From an uncultured Clostridia bacterium (GTDB lineage Bacteria; Bacillota; Clostridia; TANB77; CAG-465): DNA of 38,476 nt. The stretch is from positions 1-38,476 of the forward strand of contig CANQUF010000010.1 in NCBI GenBank assembly GCA_947626975.1, written 5' to 3'. The position numbers and the translations under genes were made by a program. Below, in pieces: positions 28,543 through 38,401 of the stretch; positions within the stretch are counted from its first letter, which is position 1, and each line of letters begins with the position of its first letter. The notes below the pieces were generated by a model. It was not told the DNA's origin, did no database searches, and saw only the letters and a list, made by a program, of their open reading frames with translations.

Positions 28543-29757
28543 TTAAATACTTCTATTTAACCTAAAAAAATTAATATCTTTTGTATAAAACCCTTTAATT
28601 GCATCTTTTAGCATATCTGCGCCTATTAAAGAATATATTATTCCATTTGTTCCAAAGCCTAAATTACAAAAGCAATTAGACATATTAGGAATTTCATCAA
28701 TTATTGGCAATCCATCTTTAGTCGAAGCATATACAGAACTAAAAGCAAATTCAATTGGTATATCTTCTATTTTATATAGTGTTTTATGTATGAAATTAAA
28801 TAACTTTCTATATTTATCATTTGAAATTGAAGTTAAATATCTACTATCAGTTTGTCTATCTGTATGTTTTATATTTTCACCTCCAAATATTATTCTATTA
28901 TTTGACGTAAATCTAAAATAATGAAAGGGATCTAAATTATCTCTTGCCGTAAAATTTGTATTATATTTTTTAAGTTCAGGTATAGGCTCTGAAACAAGAG
29001 TAAAAGTTCTATTAAGTTCAACTGGTAAATTAGGAAGTATTTTTAAGGTTTCAATACCTGAAGCAAAAACTACTTTATCAGCTTTTATTTTAAAATTATT
29101 ATTTGTTTTACATACATTTAAATCTGCTAAGCATTTTATATCTTCAATTTCTGTATGTTCAAAAATTTTTACATTTTCTAGTTTATTAAGATACTCAAAA
29201 AGACTTTGAGTAAATTGATATGGATTTACTACTGCACTCGATTTTTTAGTAATAATGGCACTATTTAAATTTATTAAATTATGATTATCAATATATGAGG
29301 TATCAAATCCCATTTTTTTTCTTATTTCAAATTCTCTTGCTATAGTACTTTTTTGCATAAATCTGTTTGTAAAATATATATTATCTTGTATATAAAACTC
29401 AGTATTTGCTTTTAATTTTTTATTTATTTTATCAAACTTAGACAATGCCTCATGACATAGATTATAAACTCTTTTTGCTCCTTGAGCTCCTATTATTTTT
29501 TCTAATTTATATATATCCATATCTGTTTGATAATCTAAAAGTGCCGTAGAAGACACTGTACTACCAAATCCTATTATATTCTTTTCTACTATTACAACAT
29601 TAGCTCCCTCATTTGCTAAAAAATAACCAGTAAGACCACCAGTTATTCCACCACCAATTATAAGTACATCACAATTTATATCTCTAGTTAAGTATGGATA
29701 TGTTCTATTAATTTTTGATTTTTTCCTCCAAAATAATTCACCATCATTTAATTGCAT
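28543..29757 (-). CDS. FAD-dependent oxidoreductase (DAO family)
   Basis: CDVLIIGGGITGGLTGYFLANEGANVVIVEKNIIGFGST Rossmann motif; C-terminal DGLPIIDEIPNMSNCFCNLGFGTNGI. Confidence 0.85.
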   Translation of the reverse strand: MQLNDGELFWRKKSKINRTYPYLTRDINCDVLIIGGGITGGLTGYFLANEGANVVIVEKNIIGFGSTVSSTALLDYQTDMDIYKLEKIIGAQGAKRVYNLCHEALSKFDKINKKLKANTEFYIQDNIYFTNRFMQKSTIAREFEIRKKMGFDTSYIDNHNLINLNSAIITKKSSAVVNPYQFTQSLFEYLNKLENVKIFEHTEIEDIKCLADLNVCKTNNNFKIKADKVVFASGIETLKILPNLPVELNRTFTLVSEPIPELKKYNTNFTARDNLDPFHYFRFTSNNRIIFGGENIKHTDRQTDSRYLTSISNDKYRKLFNFIHKTLYKIEDIPIEFAFSSVYASTKDGLPIIDEIPNMSNCFCNLGFGTNGIIYSLIGADMLKDAIKGFYTKDINFFRLNRSI

Positions 29758-29895
29758 AAATTTCACCTCTATTTTTATGATTGGTAATATTTGTATTTTT
29801 ATACATATTATAAATATTAAAATTTTATATTAATAATTTAATTTTTATTATACTTTTAAATAATTATCACAAAATATCTATGAGGTGTATAATTT

Positions 29896-30825
29896 ATGAT
29901 ATCAAATAAAAAATTTTTATTATTAATGTCAATTACAGTGCTATTATTAATATTCATATCTAATATAATAGGGTATTCAAGTTCAAATTTTAATCCAAAA
30001 GATGCAACTACAACTGCTAATGTTATATTTAGAAAAGCTCCTGTTATTTCATCATCAAATATAATAAAAACAGTTCCTAGTGGAACAAATGTAAAAATTG
30101 TAGGCGAAATATCTGATTTTTATATTGTATTATTAAAAGATAATCAAGTAGGTGTTCTTTCTAAAAGTTATGTTAAAGAAAATGAAGTAAATAATGATAA
30201 TTCAAATAATTATGAAAATTTAGAAAAATATTATGTAACAGTAAATGATAATAATACAAATTTACGTGGTGGACCTGGAACTAATTTTGCTTCATATTCA
30301 AAATTAAATAAAAACGATAAGCTAGAAGTTATAGGTAAAATAGGTAATTTCTTATTAGTTATAACAGAAAATAATATGGTAGGAATGGTTAGAGAAGATT
30401 TAGTTAGTAAAGTTCAAGACAACCAAAATGAAAATATTGATAACTCAAAATTAGTTTTAGACTTAATAAATAAAGCAAGAAGTGAAAATAATCTTCCCCC
30501 TCTTGCTATTAATGATAAATTAAATGAAGTAGCAATGAAAAAAGCTGAAGATATGGTAAATAACAATTATTTTTCTCATACTTCACCATCTTATGGTGAT
30601 CCATTTAAAATGATGCAAAACTTTGGAATATCATATAAAACAGCAGGAGAAAATATAGCCGGAAATTCCGATGTTACAGATGCTGTAAATTCGTGGTTAA
30701 ACTCTGAGACACATAAAAAGAACATTTTGTCTTCTGCATATAATTATGTTGGAATAGGTGTAGTACCTAGTGAAAAATACGGATATATTATTGTAGTAAT
30801 GTTTATACGGAAAATAAAATTTTAA
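29896..30825 (+). CDS. SH3-like and CAP-domain secreted protein; in-frame CGG at 30808
   Basis: Signal/TM N-terminus, two SH3-like repeats (TTANVIFRKAP; NTNLRGGPGTNFASYSKL), CAP domain (NKARSENNLPPLAINDKLNEVAMKKAEDM...GENIAG). Frame 0 ends MFIRKIKF; a +1 shift gives MFIGK* at 30817. Confidence 0.9.
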   Translation: MISNKKFLLLMSITVLLLIFISNIIGYSSSNFNPKDATTTANVIFRKAPVISSSNIIKTVPSGTNVKIVGEISDFYIVLLKDNQVGVLSKSYVKENEVNNDNSNNYENLEKYYVTVNDNNTNLRGGPGTNFASYSKLNKNDKLEVIGKIGNFLLVITENNMVGMVREDLVSKVQDNQNENIDNSKLVLDLINKARSENNLPPLAINDKLNEVAMKKAEDMVNNNYFSHTSPSYGDPFKMMQNFGISYKTAGENIAGNSDVTDAVNSWLNSETHKKNILSSAYNYVGIGVVPSEKYGYIIVVMFIRKIKF

Positions 30826-30887
30826 AATCAACTATGAACATAACTTTCCATAGTTGATTTAATTATTTTTATTTATATTTATAATTA

Positions 30888-31160
30888 TTATTTTCCTTCA
30901 AGCTTTTCAGTATCTTCTATAATATTTTTTTCTATTATTTCTTTATTAGGATCAATAACAAATTTTTTATTTTTTAAAACATATACACTCTCATTTGCGA
31001 TTTCTTTTGATGCAATATCAACAGCGTCGGTAATATCAGTATCTCCTTCGCTAATACGCCTTTTTTCAATATCTCTTGCACGTTTTGCAATTGCAACAGC
31101 TGCTTCATATCTATTTCCAACTTTAGGTAATATTTCATTTACATTTGGTTCTGACAACAT
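30888..31160 (-). CDS. rpoZ: RNA polymerase omega subunit
   Basis: VGNRYEAAVAIAKRARDIEKRR...DITDAVDIASKEIANESV. Confidence 0.8.
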   Translation of the reverse strand: MLSEPNVNEILPKVGNRYEAAVAIAKRARDIEKRRISEGDTDITDAVDIASKEIANESVYVLKNKKFVIDPNKEIIEKNIIEDTEKLEGK

Positions 31161-31235
31161 AAACTTTCCTCCCTTTATAATATATATATTTTACCATATT
31201 TTATGTAATATTACAATAGTTTTAAAATTTATATT

Positions 31236-32105
31236 TTAAAATTCACATATAGTAGTTATTCCACAAGGTAAAAAATTATTTGTATTTTTCTGCTTTAGTC
31301 CAATTTCATCAAAAGTAATATTTGAAATTTTATCTTTCATATATAATTTTATTACATTAGATATTATTGTTCCAGATAATCCACCTGTATAAGTATTTAC
31401 AAGAATAAATAATGGTTTATCAGTTAATACTTTTGAACATAAGTAAATTAATTCATCAAAATCTTTTTCAATATTCCATACTTCACCATTTTTTCCTCTA
31501 CCATATGAAGGTGGATCCATTATTATCGCATCATATTTATTTTCTCTTCTTATCTCTCTTTTTAAAAATTTAAGTACATCATCCACTAAGAATCTTACTG
31601 GTCTTTTATCTAGATTACTAAGTATTGCATTTTCTTTTGCCCAATTTACCATTCCTTGAGATGAATCAACATGACACACAGAAGCTCCAGCATAAAGACA
31701 TGCAAGTGTTGCACCACCAGTATATGCAAATAAATTTAATACTTTAATATTTTTATTTACCAAACTATTACTTTTTATTTTATTTATCATATAATCCCAA
31801 TTAGTAGATTGTTCTGGAAAAAGGCCAGTATGTTTAAATCCCATAGGCTTTATATTAAATTTTAAATCTTTATAACATACATTCCATACATCATCAATTT
31901 TCTTTAATTTTTCCCAATGCCCTCCACCAGTATTACTACGTATATATCTTGCATGTGCTTCTTTCCATAAAGTGGGACTAGTTCTAGTTTTCCATATTAT
32001 TTGTGGATCAGGTCTAATTAATATATATTTTCCCCACTTTTCTAATTTTTCACCATTTGCCATATCAAGCAATTCATAATCCTTTAAATCTTTACTATAA
32101 CGCAT
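31236..32105 (-). CDS. Class I SAM-dependent methyltransferase (rRNA MTase-like)
   Basis: VLNLFAYTGGATLACLYAGASVCHVDSS and DAIIMDPPSYGRG. Start moved to ATGCGTTATAG after GGGGGAGAG; the upstream extension overlaps divergent ylbJ. Confidence 0.85.
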   Translation of the reverse strand: MRYSKDLKDYELLDMANGEKLEKWGKYILIRPDPQIIWKTRTSPTLWKEAHARYIRSNTGGGHWEKLKKIDDVWNVCYKDLKFNIKPMGFKHTGLFPEQSTNWDYMINKIKSNSLVNKNIKVLNLFAYTGGATLACLYAGASVCHVDSSQGMVNWAKENAILSNLDKRPVRFLVDDVLKFLKREIRRENKYDAIIMDPPSYGRGKNGEVWNIEKDFDELIYLCSKVLTDKPLFILVNTYTGGLSGTIISNVIKLYMKDKISNITFDEIGLKQKNTNNFLPCGITTICEF

Positions 32106-32148
32106 AAAAATCTCTCCCCCTACATAAACTTTACAAGGTGTAGAGTTT

Positions 32149-33324
32149 ATGAAAATTATAAAAACATATAAATTAAAAAGATTAATATATATTTTAATAT
32201 TCTTAATTATATTAATATTATTACTTACATTTTCAAAAGAAAATTTCTTAAGTGTAAAAAAAACAACTACAACTTTCTTTTCTAGTGTATTACCATCTTT
32301 ATTTCCTTTTATATTATTTACAGAAATATTACTAAACTGTAACATATTAGATAGCGTTTCTAACTATCTAGGTAAAATAACTAGTAAAATTTTTAAAACT
32401 TCTAGAAGTTCTACACCATCTATAATTATAGGATTCTTATGTGGCTTTCCAATGGGAGCTACTAGTGTAATAAATGCACTAAAAAAAAATAAAATAGATA
32501 GAACACAAGCTGAAAAACTATTAATGTTTGTTAATAATTGTAATCCTGCATTTATATTATCTACTATTGGAATTGGTGTGTTTTTAAACTTAAGAATAGG
32601 TCTATTACTACTAATTTCACATTATTTATCTGCTATAATACTAGGAATTATTTTCTCTAAAAAAACCTTTTATAATATTATACACAAAAATGATAAAAAT
32701 TTAAATAGATATGAAAAAAATATACATAATTTAGATAAAATAGAAGAAAATTTAACTTTTTTTGATAGTGTAAAATCAGCAATAGTTAAAGCTTTTTTTA
32801 CATTAGATATAATTTTTGGATTTATGATTATATTTAATTTAATATTTTCACAAATTGAAACATTATTAACTAGTATTAATATTAATAAAAATATACTACA
32901 TATATTATCTGGAATATTTGAAATGACACAAGGCTCTATAAATGTATTCTCTTCTGACTTTTCAATATGTTCAAAAATATATTTAATATCATTTATATTA
33001 AGCTTCAGTGGACTTTGTGTAATATCGCAAATTTACTCTGTTATATCAAAATATAAATTTAGCTTTAAAAATTTATTTATATCTAAGTTATTACATGGTA
33101 TATTTTCTACTATAATAACATATATTCTAATAAAGTTTACTAATATTATAGATATTAACACTATATCAGTATTTGAATCTGTTGAAAATCAAATTAATTT
33201 AGATACTAATTATATGATAGCTAATATAAAAATATCATATTTAATATCTACAATATCTATTATTCTTTTACTTTTTCTATATTATATAATTAGAAATATA
33301 TATTTAAGAAAAGTAGCCCATTAA
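32149..33324 (+). CDS. YlbJ-like sporulation integral membrane protein
   Basis: Polytopic; SVLPSLFPFILFTEILL, GFLCGFPMGATSV, FVNNCNPAFILSTIG. Confidence 0.85.
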   Translation: MKIIKTYKLKRLIYILIFLIILILLLTFSKENFLSVKKTTTTFFSSVLPSLFPFILFTEILLNCNILDSVSNYLGKITSKIFKTSRSSTPSIIIGFLCGFPMGATSVINALKKNKIDRTQAEKLLMFVNNCNPAFILSTIGIGVFLNLRIGLLLLISHYLSAIILGIIFSKKTFYNIIHKNDKNLNRYEKNIHNLDKIEENLTFFDSVKSAIVKAFFTLDIIFGFMIIFNLIFSQIETLLTSININKNILHILSGIFEMTQGSINVFSSDFSICSKIYLISFILSFSGLCVISQIYSVISKYKFSFKNLFISKLLHGIFSTIITYILIKFTNIIDINTISVFESVENQINLDTNYMIANIKISYLISTISIILLLFLYYIIRNIYLRKVAH

Positions 33325-33453
33325 ATAGACTACTTTTTTTAAAAAGAAGGGGGGTAAACTTTTTTCATATGTTTACATTAATATTATAACTAAAAAAAAG
33401 ATTAATATACATTTTTTTATTTACTTATATATAAAATTTAAGGAGGGATATAT

Positions 33454-33687
33454 ATGGAAAAAAATCAACAATTTTTTGATCCATATAATTTTAATATGCA
33501 AAATGCAAATCATATTCAAATGCAAAATGATATGTCAACAAATCCACTTGTAGATCCTATGCAACAGGTAATAAATCCTGCCATGTACTATGAGCAACAA
33601 TATATGTATTATAAATATTTAACGCAAATGTTAGAATACAAAATTAAGTTAAAAGAATGGGAAAATTTAAATAGGGATAAAAAATAA
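33454..33687 (+). CDS. Small hypothetical protein (77 aa)
   Basis: Strong RBS AAGGAGGGATATAT-ATG; Met/Gln/Asn/Tyr-rich. Confidence 0.6.
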   Translation: MEKNQQFFDPYNFNMQNANHIQMQNDMSTNPLVDPMQQVINPAMYYEQQYMYYKYLTQMLEYKIKLKEWENLNRDKK

Positions 33688-33730
33688 TAAAAATTATATA
33701 ATAGTTTTTAATAATAAATCATATATATTT

Positions 33731-33757
33731 AATGGAGTGTATTATGTACACTCCATT
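33731..33757. terminator. Hairpin between convergent genes
   Basis: AATGGAGTGTA-TTATG-TACACTCCATT, perfect 11-bp arms. Confidence 0.55.
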
Positions 33758-33814
33758 AATATAATACTATTTAAAAATTTAATAAAACAATACCAAATAA
33801 ATAATGTAATACAT

Positions 33815-35794
33815 TTATTTAGTAGGAAACTCTTCTTGATTAGTTTTACTTTTTTTAGGATTATTAGAACCTTCTTTTCTTATAGCATTAAAAACACCAA
33901 TTCTATTTATGGGATCATCAAATTTTTCCCCACTATTTTTGTATGGCTCAAAAATATCTTTACCTGTGTTATAAACAACTTCCTCTTCATTAGACTTATC
34001 ACGGCCTTTAGTTTGTTTTTGTAAAGAATCAATAAAACTATCTTCATGATCTTTCGTATTATTTTTATCTTTATAAATTGCATCTTCAAAGTCTCTTTCA
34101 TTTTTATTCATAGCAGTATATTGAAAAATTGCTTCTTCAAAATCTCTTTGAGCTTTTGCCCTACCAAAAGGTAATCTTTTTTCTAAAAATTTAGTAGCTG
34201 AAATTTTTCCATTTTGTATATTAAGTGAATTAAGTTGTACATATTGCAAGAAAGTTTCATTGAATTTACCTTTTAACTCTGGTGATAGACTGTCATTATT
34301 GGTTACTGCTTCCATTATATTTGTTAAAACTTTCAAATCGTCTTTACTATATTCTCTCATACCTGTTAAATATTCCTTACCTAATTTTTTATCAAACATT
34401 TTTTCAAGTACTTTTGTTTCATCAAATGTAAGTAGTCCTCCACCCTTCGCTTGTTTAATAATATCTATATTACTTTCTGAATCATCTGGTATATCTATAC
34501 TCTCTGCCTGTTTCATAAGTTTTTCTTTTAATCCTGATATTCTAGATTTTTTAGATGTATCACGTAAAGTTTTAACTAAATCTTCAAAAATAAGAGAATT
34601 AGAAAGTAATTTTGATCTTTCTTCGGCACTTTCAATTTTTGCATAATCTCCAGCAAGTTTTATAGAATCTCTTGTAGCGTAATCAGTAGTTACTAACTGT
34701 GTTCTATCAATATTTGTTGGTTCTTCAATACTATCTATTACATTATTAGAATTAGCTTGGTTTTCATTAACATAAGCAGCCTCTTGATTATTATTATATG
34801 TTGGAGTGTTAGCTTGATTTTCATCAATAACTTGATTACTAATATTGTTTTCTTCTATATTCTCCTTATTTTTTGGATTTTCTGGGGTTGGACTTGTAAT
34901 ATTCGAATTAATTTCTTGTGAATTAAATTCTTGAACTTTTGATTCTCTACTTTTTCCAAAATCAGCATTTTTTATAATCTCATTAGGATCTTTTCCAAGC
35001 GCTCTATATCTTTCTTCTATTTTTTTAGAATTTTCTCTATATTGCTCTTTTAAATTACTTATTTTTCCTTGTAAAGCATCATAGTCTTCTTTCTCTTTTT
35101 TATATCCTAGAGTTTTTGCTTCTTCATTTAACTTTTTAAATTTTTCACCTTCACATTTAGAAAGCTCTTCTTTCTTTTTTTTCAGAATATTTATTCTATT
35201 TTGGTAAAATTTTAAATCTAATTCTAACCTTTTATATTGTGAACTATTTTCATCTACAGATTTCATTTCAGTTTCAATATTTTTTATTTTTTTATTATAT
35301 CCACTTTTTCCATATTTTCCATTTATTATAGTATCTATTTTATCTATCTCTTCAACAACATTATTATTTTCTTCAAGTATCTTATTTCTTTCATCTATTA
35401 AACCTTGATACAATTTTTTCTTTTCTTCTAATGTTTTTCCAATTTCAGAAGCTTCATTCTCAATATTTTGTATATTTTTAAATTGTTCATCTTGTATTTT
35501 TTTTAAAGACATTGTTATAAATTCTAACATTTCTGGATTATCTAATATTTTACTATACTCTGTATGCAAGTTAATCCATGACTTACCAGTTGTATCTTTA
35601 AGTGCCTCTTCTTTTAATTTTTCAAGTTTTTCTGAATCTGGAATTTTGCTAATTTCCTCATCTGAAAATCCAAATTCTTTTAATTTATTATTATAGAAAT
35701 CTGAGAATAGTTTACCACTATTATAATCTTCTATCAGTTTATCTAATTTACTTATAAATTCATTAAATTTATTGTCTAGTTCATCATTAGTCAT
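33815..35794 (-). CDS. Large coiled-coil hypothetical protein (659 aa)
   Basis: Long Glu/Lys/Asn heptad-like region, then Asn/Gln-rich linker (NENQANTPTYNNNQEAAYVNENQANSNN) and a C-terminal helical region. Confidence 0.7.
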   Translation of the reverse strand: MTNDELDNKFNEFISKLDKLIEDYNSGKLFSDFYNNKLKEFGFSDEEISKIPDSEKLEKLKEEALKDTTGKSWINLHTEYSKILDNPEMLEFITMSLKKIQDEQFKNIQNIENEASEIGKTLEEKKKLYQGLIDERNKILEENNNVVEEIDKIDTIINGKYGKSGYNKKIKNIETEMKSVDENSSQYKRLELDLKFYQNRINILKKKKEELSKCEGEKFKKLNEEAKTLGYKKEKEDYDALQGKISNLKEQYRENSKKIEERYRALGKDPNEIIKNADFGKSRESKVQEFNSQEINSNITSPTPENPKNKENIEENNISNQVIDENQANTPTYNNNQEAAYVNENQANSNNVIDSIEEPTNIDRTQLVTTDYATRDSIKLAGDYAKIESAEERSKLLSNSLIFEDLVKTLRDTSKKSRISGLKEKLMKQAESIDIPDDSESNIDIIKQAKGGGLLTFDETKVLEKMFDKKLGKEYLTGMREYSKDDLKVLTNIMEAVTNNDSLSPELKGKFNETFLQYVQLNSLNIQNGKISATKFLEKRLPFGRAKAQRDFEEAIFQYTAMNKNERDFEDAIYKDKNNTKDHEDSFIDSLQKQTKGRDKSNEEEVVYNTGKDIFEPYKNSGEKFDDPINRIGVFNAIRKEGSNNPKKSKTNQEEFPTK

Positions 35795-36036
35795 ATTATC
35801 ACCATCCTATGTTGTTAATTATATAATATATTAAGTTAATTATAAATAGAATAATAAAAAAAAATTAAAGTATTTGATAATTTGATATATAATTGTAATA
35901 TTTTTGAAAATTATTCGTAATTTTAATAATACTAAATAGAATTTTTTATTACAATTAAATATTGTAATAAAAGTAAAAATATAGCTAGTGTTTTATATAC
36001 ACTAACTATACTTTCTTTAATATATTAAAATATTTT

Positions 36037-37284
36037 TTATTCTACTTTTGTCCCACATTCTGGGCAAAATTTAGAATTTTCTGCTAATTTATTTCCACAT
36101 TTAGTGCAAACTTTTCCTTCTTGTCTTTTTTCACCACATTCACTACAGAATTTTCCTGTATTTTCAGCACCACATTTTGGGCATTTCCAAGATGTAGTAT
36201 TAGTACTATTTTGAGATGCTACTGGAGCTTCAACTGGTGCTTGTGCAGGAGTTTGAACAGGTGCTTGAGCTTGAGCTGCAGCTTGTGCTTGTGGTTGCAT
36301 TGGCTGGGCTCCATTTCCTGCGGCTATTCCACCAAAAACTCCACCGCTTGCCATATTCATCATACCTATTCCCATAAATCCATTAGCTGCGCCATTAGAA
36401 TTACTTGCTGCATTTTGTACAGCATTTGCATAAGCTCCTGTCATTACACCTTGTTGTTGATATGCATCTCCGCCAATTTCATAATTATCGATTTTTTCTT
36501 TAGATTTATCATCTAAAGTTAGACTTTCTACAATAAATGAAACAAGTGCAATTCCTCTCTTACGAATAGGCTCGTCAAATACATTTTCATCCATTATTTG
36601 TTTTATTTCATCAGTTTTATTTGGTAGTTCTAATACTTCTATTTTATATTTATCACTTCCTAAACTATTCATTACATTTGAGAATGCCCCAATTACTTCT
36701 GATCTCATTTGTTCAACTAAATCAGCTTTTCTGTAAATATCTGCAGTTCCAGCAATTTGTGACATAAATTGGAATGGGTCAACAATTCTAAAAGTATATT
36801 TACCAAAACATTTTACTTCAACGCTCATTGCAATATATGAATTTGTTCTTGCATTCATTATTGGATGTCCCCAATCTTTATATGGTACTGGTGCCGGTGT
36901 TCCAAATTTATTATCTAATATTTCTTTTATATTAAAGAAATATACAGCTTGTTGTTTTGCAGTTGCTCCATTATATGTAAATCTTTGCCACATTTCTTTA
37001 AACATACCACCAAATTGACCTGCAAAAAGTGATGGTGTTGATGAAGAATCAAAAGTATATACTCCCTCTTCTGCTGAAGCATCAATTATTCTACCATTAT
37101 CATAAATAATTGCACACTGTCCTGGTCCTACTATTACTGTACTACCATTTGATATAACTCCATTTGATGTTGTCTTTTTTACCATTAACACATCATTTGG
37201 CATGTTATCACATCTTATAGCTTCTTTCCATTGATCATGTAATGTTGAGCCTACTGCTCCAACTGCTGCTTTTATTAATCCCAT
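36037..37284 (-). CDS. SPFH-domain protein with C-terminal double zinc ribbon
   Basis: SPFH/virion-core-like N-terminus; WKCPKCGAENTGKFCSECGEKRQEGKVCTKCGNKLAENSKFCPECG. Confidence 0.85.
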   Translation of the reverse strand: MGLIKAAVGAVGSTLHDQWKEAIRCDNMPNDVLMVKKTTSNGVISNGSTVIVGPGQCAIIYDNGRIIDASAEEGVYTFDSSSTPSLFAGQFGGMFKEMWQRFTYNGATAKQQAVYFFNIKEILDNKFGTPAPVPYKDWGHPIMNARTNSYIAMSVEVKCFGKYTFRIVDPFQFMSQIAGTADIYRKADLVEQMRSEVIGAFSNVMNSLGSDKYKIEVLELPNKTDEIKQIMDENVFDEPIRKRGIALVSFIVESLTLDDKSKEKIDNYEIGGDAYQQQGVMTGAYANAVQNAASNSNGAANGFMGIGMMNMASGGVFGGIAAGNGAQPMQPQAQAAAQAQAPVQTPAQAPVEAPVASQNSTNTTSWKCPKCGAENTGKFCSECGEKRQEGKVCTKCGNKLAENSKFCPECGTKVE

Positions 37285-37303
37285 TTTTTATTCCTCCCTT
37301 TAA

Positions 37304-37347
37304 AAATATAGGCTAAGCTAAACGTCTTCTTAGCCTATATATTTTTT
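37304..37347 (-). terminator. Hairpin between the SPFH gene and the downstream-encoded zinc-ribbon gene
   Basis: ATATAGGCTAAG ... CTTAGCCTATAT with flanking A/T tracts. Confidence 0.6.
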
Positions 37348-37350
37348 ATA

Positions 37351-38262
37351 CTATTTTATTCCTTCAAGTCCTGTAAGTACCCAATCATGTTCACCTGTTG
37401 TTATAACACTTCCGCAGTATTCACATTGTCCTGCTGATGTTATTTCTGTTGGTGCTCCACAATTTGGACAGTTAGTTGTTGATTTATTACTTGTTCCAGC
37501 ATGTGTCTTTACTCCGTTTTTTCTTGCAAATGTAAGTTTATATTTCATATGCCAATCAGTATCTTTATTACCTTCAACAACTGCTTTAGTTGTAGCATCA
37601 ATTATATAATCTTTCATTACAGCTTTTAGGTATACTTCAATTATTTCTTTATCTCCATCCATTCTATGAGTCATAAGTTCTGCTGATTCAACAGCAACTC
37701 TTTCTATAACATTTATTCTATTATTGTTAATATACTCTTGTAATTGAGCATTATGTTGTTCAAAAAGTTCATTAGACTCAAATGGTCTTATAACTTTCCA
37801 ATCTCTAGCAGTCCATGCAGCTTGTATTTTAACAAACACATCTTTTGCCCATGACAAGAATTTTTCTTCTGAGAATTCTGGATCAGTAGTTCTAATTTGA
37901 TCTGAAATTCCTTTAGTATCAGTATGTACTTGGTCTGGCGTACTTTGTAAATCATTTAATACATCTTTTACTTTATTTAAGTCAGTCATATCTTTTAAAT
38001 TATTAATCTTTCCTTTTGATTTTCCAACAACAAATACAACTACTCCAATAACAACTACTGCTGCAATAAGTCCAACTATTGAGCCACCGCCACTACTTGA
38101 GTGAGAAGATGAGTAACCACTACTAGATGAACTACTACTACTGCTACTGCCACTATCATATCTATTTATATTGCCTACATCTGCAAATGTAACTGAAGTT
38201 ATAGAAATAATAGTAACTAGTAAAAGAATTACTAAAAACTTAATTCCTTTTTTTTTCTTCAT
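37351..38262 (-). CDS. Membrane-anchored Tim44-like protein with zinc ribbon
   Basis: Signal/TM, Ser-rich linker, second TM, Tim44-like region (FLSWAKDVFVKIQAAWTARDWKVIRPFESNELFEQH), CPNCGAPTEI...CEYCGSV. Confidence 0.75.
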   Translation of the reverse strand: MKKKKGIKFLVILLLVTIISITSVTFADVGNINRYDSGSSSSSSSSSSGYSSSHSSSGGGSIVGLIAAVVVIGVVVFVVGKSKGKINNLKDMTDLNKVKDVLNDLQSTPDQVHTDTKGISDQIRTTDPEFSEEKFLSWAKDVFVKIQAAWTARDWKVIRPFESNELFEQHNAQLQEYINNNRINVIERVAVESAELMTHRMDGDKEIIEVYLKAVMKDYIIDATTKAVVEGNKDTDWHMKYKLTFARKNGVKTHAGTSNKSTTNCPNCGAPTEITSAGQCEYCGSVITTGEHDWVLTGLEGIK

Positions 38263-38401
38263 TATATATACCTCCAATTATAAAATTATGTAAGATTTTG
38301 TAAAATTTAAATATTACATACAATTACAAATTAATTATATTACAAACTTTTACATTTTACAATATTTTTATACATTTTTTTTAATCAATTATATTAAAAA
38401 A

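Noticed and set aside
32106-32345. N-terminal extension of the methyltransferase ORF up to 32345
   Set aside because: Overlaps divergent ylbJ, and a strong RBS (GGGGGAGAG) precedes the ATG at 32105; the extension is probably not coding.
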